Positions 58,079-64,000 of a stretch of 64,000 nucleotides of DNA are shown one piece after another. A model generated the notes under the pieces. It saw nothing but the letters and a program-made list of their open reading frames with translations. It did no database searches and had not been told where the DNA came from. Each line of letters begins with the position of its first letter. Within the stretch, counting starts at the first letter, position 1. The position numbers were made by a program, and so were the translations under genes. Origin of the DNA: Blastococcus xanthinilyticus (GTDB taxonomy: Bacteria > Actinomycetota > Actinomycetes > Mycobacteriales > Geodermatophilaceae). The stretch is from contig NZ_VNHW01000003.1 of assembly GCF_008124835.1 (NCBI RefSeq), positions 124,001 through 188,000 on the forward strand, in the 5' to 3' direction.

Positions 58079-59914
58079 TCAGGCCTGGTCGTCGAGCGCG
58101 GCCGCGACCCGGCGGTGCGCCGTCCAGATCGCCTCCGGCAGGTCCGGGAACTGGGCCAGGTGCTCCTCGCGGTGCGCCATCTCCTGCTGCCAGCGCGCGG
58201 TGTCGATGGTGAGCAGCGTGTCCAGGTCGCCGGGGCGCAGGTCCATCCCGGTGAGGTCCAGCTCCTCGGGGGTCGGGACGACGCCGACCGGTGTCTGCCG
58301 GCCGGTGACCTCGCCGTTGCGCAGCTGCATCAGCCACAGCAGCGGGCGCAGGTTGTCCCGGTACCCCGGCCACAGGAAGTGCCCGTCCTCGGGGTCGCGC
58401 TGGAACCAGTTGACGTGGGCGAAGATCGGCTGGTCGGTGGCCGCGCCGATGACCTTCAGCCAGTGCGCCGCGTAGGCGCCCTCGGGATAGGCCATGAACG
58501 GCCGCATCGACATCGGGTCGTACCGCAGCACGCCCTCGGTGCCCTCGGCGGCGAAGGTGGCCTCCGCGCCCAGGGTCAGCCCGTCGTAGACGCCCTCCGC
58601 GAGGTCGGTGACCGCGCGGACGAGCGGCTCCCGGTCCCGGGTGCGGCCGCCGAAGATGATCGCGTCGACCGGCACACCCTTCGGGTTCTCGTAGTCCGGC
58701 GCGATGTTCGGGATGTTGGCCAGCGTCGTGGTGAAGCGGCTGTTCGGGTGGGCCCAGGGGGCGTCCTTCTCCTCCTCGGAGCGCTCCGAGATCAGCTCGC
58801 CCTTCCAGTCGCGCCAGCCGGTGACGTCGGCGGGCGGGAACTTGGTCTTGCCCTCCCACCAGACGTCCTGGGTCTGCTCGTTGTAGGCGACGTTGGTGAA
58901 GATCGTCCCGGTGCCCTCGGCGATCGCCTCGACGGCCGTCGGGTTGGTCTTCTCGTTGGTGTCCTTGGCGACGCCGAAGGCGCCGTACTCGGGGTTGATC
59001 GCGTAGATCCGGCCGTCGTCGGGGTCGGCCCGCAGCCAGGCGATGTCGTCGCCGTAGAAGTCGACGCGGTACCGGTCGCCCAGGGCGTCGGGCGCCAGCG
59101 TCATCGCCAGGTTCGTCTTGCCCGAGGCGCTCGGCATGCCGCCGCAGACGTGGTACTTGCGGCCGGTCTGCTTGTCGGTGATGCCGAGCAGCAGGAACTG
59201 CTCGGCCAGGAAGTCCCCGGAGGCCCAGCCGTCGTAGGTGGCCTGGCGCAGGCCGTGGGCGATCTTCCCCAGCAGGGCGTTGCCGCCGTAGGAGGACCCG
59301 TAGTGCAGGATCGTCCGCTCGTCGGCGAGGGTCACGAACCAGCGCTGGTCGTCGGGGGTGCCCTGGCCGAGCGAGTCCAGGTCACCGGTGACGTGCACGG
59401 CTCGGACGAAGCTGTCGCCGAGGTCGTTCACGTGGTCCACGCCGACCCGCGCCATCCGGATCATGTGCAGGACGACGGTGCGCGTGTCGGTGAGCTCGAC
59501 GCCGGCCGCGAAGGCCTCCAGCGGGGACCCGGGCGGAGCCATCAGGTACGGGACGACGTACATCGTCTTGCCGGCCGACGCGCCGCGCATGCGGTCCTCG
59601 AGCAGCGGGCGCATCTCCGCGGCCGGCCGCCAGTTGTTGTAGACGCCGGCGTCGGCCGGGTTGCTGGTCGCGACGACGGTGCGCTCCTCGGAGCGCGCGG
59701 TGTCCTTGGGATGGCTGCGGGAGTAGTAGCGGCCCTCCCCGGCGGGGGCCAGCTCACCGGCGTCGAGCGCCTCGCGCAAGAGCCGGGCGTCGTCCGAGGC
59801 GTTGACCACCTCGATCCGGTCCGCCCCGGTGAGCTCGAAGTACCGGTGCACGTAGTCGCGGACGTGCTGGTTGCTGAGTCCTGCCGCGTCCATCACGCCG
59901 TCGATGTCGGTCAC
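58079..59914 (-). CDS. pckG: Phosphoenolpyruvate carboxykinase, GTP-type
   Basis: GTG 59914 gives 611 residues, close to the family's usual length; longer upstream frames are not conserved. Landmarks: YVVPYLMAPPGSPLEAFAAG, DDQRWFVTLADERTILHYGS with the substrate Arg, GGMPSASGKTNLAM (P-loop, residues 258-271), FYGDDIAWLRADPDDGRIYA (metal site) and FTNVAYNEQTQDVWWEG. The enzyme makes PEP from oxaloacetate with GTP, the entry to gluconeogenesis. The reactive Cys of most GTP enzymes (SACGKTN) is Ser264 here, a form I associate with archaeal-like members. It is divergent from a small membrane protein gene and converges on the M48-like gene. Confidence 0.93.
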   Translation of the reverse strand: MTDIDGVMDAAGLSNQHVRDYVHRYFELTGADRIEVVNASDDARLLREALDAGELAPAGEGRYYSRSHPKDTARSEERTVVATSNPADAGVYNNWRPAAEMRPLLEDRMRGASAGKTMYVVPYLMAPPGSPLEAFAAGVELTDTRTVVLHMIRMARVGVDHVNDLGDSFVRAVHVTGDLDSLGQGTPDDQRWFVTLADERTILHYGSSYGGNALLGKIAHGLRQATYDGWASGDFLAEQFLLLGITDKQTGRKYHVCGGMPSASGKTNLAMTLAPDALGDRYRVDFYGDDIAWLRADPDDGRIYAINPEYGAFGVAKDTNEKTNPTAVEAIAEGTGTIFTNVAYNEQTQDVWWEGKTKFPPADVTGWRDWKGELISERSEEEKDAPWAHPNSRFTTTLANIPNIAPDYENPKGVPVDAIIFGGRTRDREPLVRAVTDLAEGVYDGLTLGAEATFAAEGTEGVLRYDPMSMRPFMAYPEGAYAAHWLKVIGAATDQPIFAHVNWFQRDPEDGHFLWPGYRDNLRPLLWLMQLRNGEVTGRQTPVGVVPTPEELDLTGMDLRPGDLDTLLTIDTARWQQEMAHREEHLAQFPDLPEAIWTAHRRVAAALDDQA

Positions 59915-60135
59915 GCCGCACAGCTTCTCGGGGAGAGCGGGTCCGCGCCACTCCTGCCGCCACTCGCCGGAAAGGTCACAGCTGGGCACCACGTCGAGGC
60001 CGGGGACCTGACCGGACGCGGGAGCGCCACTGCCGCCTGCTTCCGGGTGGTGACGTCGAGATGACGCCACGCGAGCAGGGTGGGGTCCCGCGATCGGGGT
60101 GATGGTCCCGAGCATGGGCGAGGCGCACCCTGACG

Positions 60136-60756
60136 GTGAGCGACCGAAGGCGGGTGATCACCCTGGAACCCACTGAGGGGCCAGGTCCGCGAGCCGGACT
60201 GCTCGACACGATCCGGGCCAGGAGGGCCGACATCGAGGCGTACGTCCGGCGCACGGCCCCGGTGAGCAGACGGCTCTCGACCGTCAGCATCGCCAGCAGC
60301 GCGGTCGTGGCCGGGTTGACCGCGGGCCCCGCCCTGGGCGGCCCGACCTTCGCGGAGCGGGTCCAGCAGGGGCTGTCGCTCGATGCGTCGCAGACCGTGT
60401 GGCAGGTGCTGTGCCTCGGCGCGCTGGTCGTGTCGATGACGGCGGCCGTGTCAGCCCATCTGGAGAAGACCAGCGATCTGAAGTCGCGGGTCGGCGCCGC
60501 CCAGGCGGCCGGGGCGATGCTCGCCGGGTTGCAGGCGCGGCTCGAGTACGGCGGGCTCGCCGTCGAGGAGGCGGCCCAGGACTACCAGAACATCCTGGCC
60601 GGCGTCTCCTTCGTCCCGGAGGGGCAGCGGGACACCACGTCGTCGTCCGGGCGCCGCGAGTTCCACCTGGCCGGGCAGCTCCCGGTGGTCGCCGTGGCGG
60701 CAGCCTTGCTGGCCGTCACCCTCGTGGGACTGATCCGAGGCGTCGCGGCCGCATAG
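60136..60756 (+). CDS. Hypothetical membrane protein
   Basis: GTG 60136 gives 206 residues. Three hydrophobic segments are visible: about residues 48-68, 88-106 and 181-201. Between the second and third lies a helical soluble part (HLEKTSDLKSRVGAAQAAGA, EEAAQDYQNILAGVSFVPEG). The pattern, two close helices followed by a helical domain, is loosely like SLATT-type proteins, but I cannot claim this. The gene is divergent from pckG. Family unknown. Confidence 0.58.
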   Translation: MSDRRRVITLEPTEGPGPRAGLLDTIRARRADIEAYVRRTAPVSRRLSTVSIASSAVVAGLTAGPALGGPTFAERVQQGLSLDASQTVWQVLCLGALVVSMTAAVSAHLEKTSDLKSRVGAAQAAGAMLAGLQARLEYGGLAVEEAAQDYQNILAGVSFVPEGQRDTTSSSGRREFHLAGQLPVVAVAAALLAVTLVGLIRGVAAA

Positions 60757-60898
60757 CCGGGCGACGGCGCGAGCGCGGCGCCGACGCCCTCGCCACCCGG
60801 GTCGCCGCGCAGGGCGGCGTCTTCGGGGGCACGACGGCCGACGGCACGCCCGGTCTGGCGGTCGTCGTCGGAGGAGACTGCGCCCCACCCTGCCGAGG

Positions 60899-61729
60899 TC
60901 AGGGGAGCAGGTGCGTCCGGAGGAAGGCGCTGACCGCGGCCAGGGAGGCCGGGAAGTCGAAGGCGGGGTCCTCGTGGTTGGCGCCGGAGAGCAGCCACAG
61001 GGTCGAGTCGACCCCCTCGGCGCGTAGCGCCCGGTGCAGCGCGCGGCTGTGCGCGGAGGGGATCAGCCCGTCGCGGTCGCCGTGCATGAGCAGGAAGGGC
61101 GGGGCGCCCGGGCGCACGTGCGCGACCGGGCTGGCCGCGCGGGCCGCGTCGGCGTCCTGCCGCACGTCCTCGACCCCCAGCAGCCGGGCCTCGAACGACG
61201 GCTCCGGCAGCGGCCCGGTGACGAAGGGCGGCAGCGGGCCCTCGGGCACGTCGGAGTCGCGCAGCAGCAGGTCGGAGGGGGCGAACCAGGAGACGACGGC
61301 CTGCACCGAGGAGTTGTCGCCGGCGGGATCGTCGGTGAGCGCCAGCAGCGCGGCGAGGTGGCCGCCCGCCGACGCGCCCCAGGCGCCGATCCGGGTGGCG
61401 TCGAGGCCGTGGTCACCGGCGTGCGCCCGCAGCCAGCGGACGGCGGCCCGCGCGTCCTCCAGCGGTGCGGGGAACGGCGCCTGCCCGCTGAGCCGGTACT
61501 GCACGGCGGCCACGGCCACCCCGGTGGCGGCCAGCGGCAGGAGCCGCGCGTCGGCGCGGTCGCTGCGCGACCCCCGCAGCCAGCCACCACCGTGCAACCA
61601 GATGCACAGCGGGGCCGGCCGCACGTCGGGTAGGTACAGGTCCAGCCGCAGCTCCAGGCCGTCGACGGTCGCGTAGCCGACGTCGCGGTGCACCGTCGTC
61701 CCCGCCGCTGGGCGGGCGCCCGCCGCCAC
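60899..61729 (-). CDS. Alpha/beta hydrolase (carboxylesterase, BD-FAE-like)
   Basis: GTG 61729 shares one base with the TAG stop of the upstream gene and gives 276 residues. ICIWLHGGGWLRGSRSDR-like sequence forms the oxyanion box, GAWGASAGGHLAALLAL contains the nucleophile Ser, FLLMHGDRDGLIPSAHS the Asp and GANHEDPAFDFP the His. No signal peptide. It should cleave a small ester or lactone. Coupled translation with a luciferase-like oxidoreductase suggests consecutive steps, for example ester formation then hydrolysis; this is inference. Confidence 0.88.
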   Translation of the reverse strand: MAAGARPAAGTTVHRDVGYATVDGLELRLDLYLPDVRPAPLCIWLHGGGWLRGSRSDRADARLLPLAATGVAVAAVQYRLSGQAPFPAPLEDARAAVRWLRAHAGDHGLDATRIGAWGASAGGHLAALLALTDDPAGDNSSVQAVVSWFAPSDLLLRDSDVPEGPLPPFVTGPLPEPSFEARLLGVEDVRQDADAARAASPVAHVRPGAPPFLLMHGDRDGLIPSAHSRALHRALRAEGVDSTLWLLSGANHEDPAFDFPASLAAVSAFLRTHLLP

Positions 61730-62823
61730 TACCGGCCGACCGTGGCGCGGACGGCCGGGACGACCTCGTCGCGGAAGAGCCGGACGGAGGCCAGGACCGT
61801 CTCCACGTCCAGCGAGCCCCAGGCGAAGGCGCCCGCGAAGTAGTTGATCTCGCCGACGTCGCGGGCGCGGGCGACCTGCGCCGCGACCGTCTCCGGCGAG
61901 CCGACGAACAGCTTGTGCCCGGCCACCAGGGCGTCGAAGTCCGCGGGGCCGGTGAAGCGGTCGCTGCCGTGCGCCCGCCACAGGTGCGTGAAGTTCTCGT
62001 AGTGCGCGTCGAAGGCCGACCGGGCGAGCGCCACGGCCGCCTCGTCGGTCTCCGCGACGACGACGTGCCGCAGCATCCCGAACCGCGGCGGCGACCCGGG
62101 CAGGCTGTACCGGACGCCGCCGTCGGCGGCGGACCGCGAGAAGTGCTCGAAGAACACCCGGCTCTGCTCGCGCACGACCTCCAGAGGCGGCGAGGCGAAG
62201 CCGAAGCCGAACAGCACGTTGTAGCCCTCGTCGCCCAGCCGCGGGATCGAGGCCGCGTTGGACGTCGGGTACCAGAGCGGCGGGTGCGGGGACTGGAAGA
62301 CGGGGACGTGCAGCGGGACCTCCGCGGCCGCGCCGTCGGCGCCCGGCCGGCGGAACGTCCCGGTCTCCAGCGCCTCGACGATCGCGGGGAACAGCTGCTC
62401 GAACGACTCCGCGGTGCCGGCCGGGGTCAGCCCGTACATGGCCGCCTCGATGGGGGAGGAGCCCTTGCCCACGCCGATGTCCAGCCGGCCGTGGCTGAGC
62501 TGGTCGAGCATGCAGATCTCCTGCACCAGCCGCAGGGGGTCGTAGAGCGGCACGATGAAGGTGGTCGGTGCGAGGCGGATCCGCTCGGTCTCCCGCGCGG
62601 CGGCGGCGAGGAACACCGCCGGGGAGGGCGACAGCCCGAGCGGGGTGCCGTGGTGCTCGGCCAGGTGGTAGGTGCTGAACCCGCCCCGGTCGGCCTCGGC
62701 GAGGACCCGGAGCCGGGCGTCGTAGACCTCGGCCGGCGACCGGCCGGGCACGGCGTCGATCCAGTCGAAGAGGCCGAACTCCAGGTCGCCGCGCACCGCG
62801 TGCTCGGCCGGCTCTGCGGACAT
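61729..62823 (-). CDS. Luciferase-like (LLM class) flavin-dependent oxidoreductase
   Basis: ATG 62823 (MSAEPAEHAVRGDLEFGLFDW) gives 364 residues. TYHLAEHHGTPLGLSPSPAV, RIRLAPTTFIVPLYDPLRLV and LDIGVGKGSSPIEAAMYG are hallmark segments of the bacterial luciferase alpha-chain-like fold; NYFAGAFAWGSL is near the C-terminus. It uses reduced FMN or F420 to oxidise an unknown substrate. Its TAG overlaps the GTG of the esterase gene by one base. The second LLM enzyme in the window (at 9924) is of a different subgroup. Confidence 0.9.
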   Translation of the reverse strand: MSAEPAEHAVRGDLEFGLFDWIDAVPGRSPAEVYDARLRVLAEADRGGFSTYHLAEHHGTPLGLSPSPAVFLAAAARETERIRLAPTTFIVPLYDPLRLVQEICMLDQLSHGRLDIGVGKGSSPIEAAMYGLTPAGTAESFEQLFPAIVEALETGTFRRPGADGAAAEVPLHVPVFQSPHPPLWYPTSNAASIPRLGDEGYNVLFGFGFASPPLEVVREQSRVFFEHFSRSAADGGVRYSLPGSPPRFGMLRHVVVAETDEAAVALARSAFDAHYENFTHLWRAHGSDRFTGPADFDALVAGHKLFVGSPETVAAQVARARDVGEINYFAGAFAWGSLDVETVLASVRLFRDEVVPAVRATVGR

Positions 62824-62935
62824 CGTCGTCCCCTCGTGTCGCGCGTCCGGGCCAGTGGGTCCGCCCCGGCAACGGAACCTACCCACCCACCTGCCCGTCC
62901 GCCGACCGCGGCGACCGGGCGCCGGACGGCACCCG

Positions 62936-64000
62936 TCAGCGCGGGCCCTGGCCGCGGTCGGGTTCGGGGCGCGGCGGTTCCGCCTGCCGCTGCCGGTCCT
63001 CCGTCAGGTAGCCGCTGACCAGCTGCTCGGCGGTCGAGGCGGTGGCGGAGAAGCCGGTGATCGCGGAGACGAACGCCGGCCCGCTGAGGGTGGCGAGCTC
63101 GGTGTCCTCGAGGGCCCGGACGGTCGCCGTCCGCGGCACCGCGCGGAGCAGGGCGATCTCCCCGAAGGCGTCGCCGGCCCCGAGCCGGCGGATCTCCCGC
63201 CCGTCGACGAGCACGGCCACGCGGCCGGACTCGACGACGTAGAACCCGTCGCCCGGGTCGCCCTGCCGGAACACGTCGGTCTGCGCCGGGACGCCGACCC
63301 GGCCCAGGCGCTGCGCCAGGCCCTCGATGACGGGGACGGGCAGGAGGCGGAACATGCCGACCCGGCGCAGCAGCGTGATCCGGTCCTTCCGGACGCCGAT
63401 GTCGGCATCGATCGCCCGGAGCGCCGCCCAGCGCGCCACGACGGCCACCGGCAGGACGGCGCCGGTGGCGAGGAGCGCCCCGGTGCCGCCCAGCGCGGAC
63501 AGGACGAACGGGACGGCCAGCGAGCCCATGGCCAGAGCGAGGGAGAACACCGCCTCGGTGAGGGCGAGCACCCGCGCCAGCGTCTGGTCGGGGACCAGCC
63601 GCTGCAGCAGCGTGAACCCGGTGACGTCGACGATGGCGTTGGCCGCGCCGATGACCACGAAGGCGCCGATCGCCACGGGGCTGCCCGTCAGCAGGCCGAT
63701 CAGCACGAGCGGTGCACCCCACAGCGCGATCCCGGCACCGAACAGCGTGCCCAGCCGGGCGCTCCCCGCGGCGCCGATCGAGGCCATCGCCGCCAGGAAC
63801 CCGCCGACCCCGAAGGCCGCCCACAGGATCCCGACCCCGGGGCCGCCCAGGTCGGTGAGCTCCACGGCCACCACCACCGCCAGCACGGTGACCGCGCCCC
63901 GGACGAGGCACTGCGCGCCGCCCAGCACGATCACCTCGAGGGCGCGCGGGCGCCGGCGGAGCTCGCGCAGGCCCTCCACCACGTCGGCGACCACGCCACC
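62936..64000 (-). CDS. MFS transporter with C-terminal cyclic-nucleotide-binding domain, 5' end outside window
   Basis: The frame is open at the right edge, so the N-terminal membrane half lies outside. The visible part has about six helices (LGGAQCLVRGAVTVLAVVVA; GILWAAFGVGGFLAAMASIG), then a soluble domain: LRRVGMFRLLPVPVIEGLAQ, TDVFRQGDPGDGFYVVESGR, REIRRLGAGDAFGEIALLRA and PRTATVRALEDTELATLS. These are the beta-roll and the phosphate-binding cassette (GEIALLxxxPRTATV) of a cNMP-binding domain. Such fusions occur in actinomycetes and may gate transport by cAMP or another ligand. Substrate unknown. Confidence 0.85.
   Translation of the reverse strand, partial: GGVVADVVEGLRELRRRPRALEVIVLGGAQCLVRGAVTVLAVVVAVELTDLGGPGVGILWAAFGVGGFLAAMASIGAAGSARLGTLFGAGIALWGAPLVLIGLLTGSPVAIGAFVVIGAANAIVDVTGFTLLQRLVPDQTLARVLALTEAVFSLALAMGSLAVPFVLSALGGTGALLATGAVLPVAVVARWAALRAIDADIGVRKDRITLLRRVGMFRLLPVPVIEGLAQRLGRVGVPAQTDVFRQGDPGDGFYVVESGRVAVLVDGREIRRLGAGDAFGEIALLRAVPRTATVRALEDTELATLSGPAFVSAITGFSATASTAEQLVSGYLTEDRQRQAEPPRPEPDRGQGPR

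Noticed and set aside
59915-60115. Longer PEP carboxykinase start near 60115
   Set aside because: It would add 67 residues absent from the family and reach into the divergent promoter region.

Overview
The window is very GC-rich, densely packed and uses many GTG starts and 4-base ATGA/GTGA stop-start overlaps, so it is chromosomal DNA of a high-GC actinomycete. The fused oleBC gene, a multi-PAS soluble chemoreceptor, LtrA, MMPL and mycothiol-type enzymes fit a soil or rock actinomycete such as Geodermatophilaceae; that family assignment is inference. I see no rRNA, tRNA, CRISPR array, insertion sequence or phage gene.

1-8000: a patatin-like lipase (cut by the window edge) and a PlsC-type acyltransferase, then a translationally coupled trio: soluble chemoreceptor with six PAS repeats, triple CheW protein, and a phospholipase D/cardiolipin-synthase-like enzyme. 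8000-24150: mostly single metabolic genes on the plus strand (serine beta-lactamase-like hydrolase, GyrI-like protein, luciferase-like monooxygenase, zinc alcohol dehydrogenase, alpha-amylase family enzyme with a small upstream leader ORF, MFS transporter, secreted TIM-barrel isomerase-like protein, Tat-exported PhoD phosphatase, DUF3500 protein, isochorismatase and fumarylacetoacetase-family hydrolases sharing a divergent control region, and an NhaC-type antiporter gene with a frameshift).

24150-39070 is the most distinctive part. On the minus strand a five-gene operon (GMC oxidoreductase, MMPL/RND transporter, membrane metallophosphoesterase, SRPBCC-FAD oxidase fusion, cysteine-nucleophile alpha/beta hydrolase) runs from a recognisable promoter to a hairpin, and is followed by the oleA-oleBC-oleD operon for head-to-head condensation of fatty acyl chains to long-chain olefins (or beta-lactones). 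The first operon looks like an undescribed pathway that oxidises, cleaves and exports a hydrophobic substrate.

39200-46200 is a rearranged stretch. A 250-bp duplicated piece of an epimerase gene brackets about 3.4 kb holding a DedA pseudogene, an arsR operon with a palindromic operator, and a LysE exporter gene. Further on, a roughly 260-bp duplication has given a DUF4232 lipoprotein gene the promoter region and first codons of the downstream esterase. 46150-51100: two esterases, a VOC protein and three tandem AraC-family paralogues, the first lacking its DNA-binding half. 51300-64000: a lipoprotein, small GNAT and SnoaL proteins, a flavin monooxygenase, an M48 protease fused to a large membrane domain, GTP-type PEP carboxykinase, an esterase/luciferase-like pair and an MFS-cyclic-nucleotide-domain protein running off the right edge.
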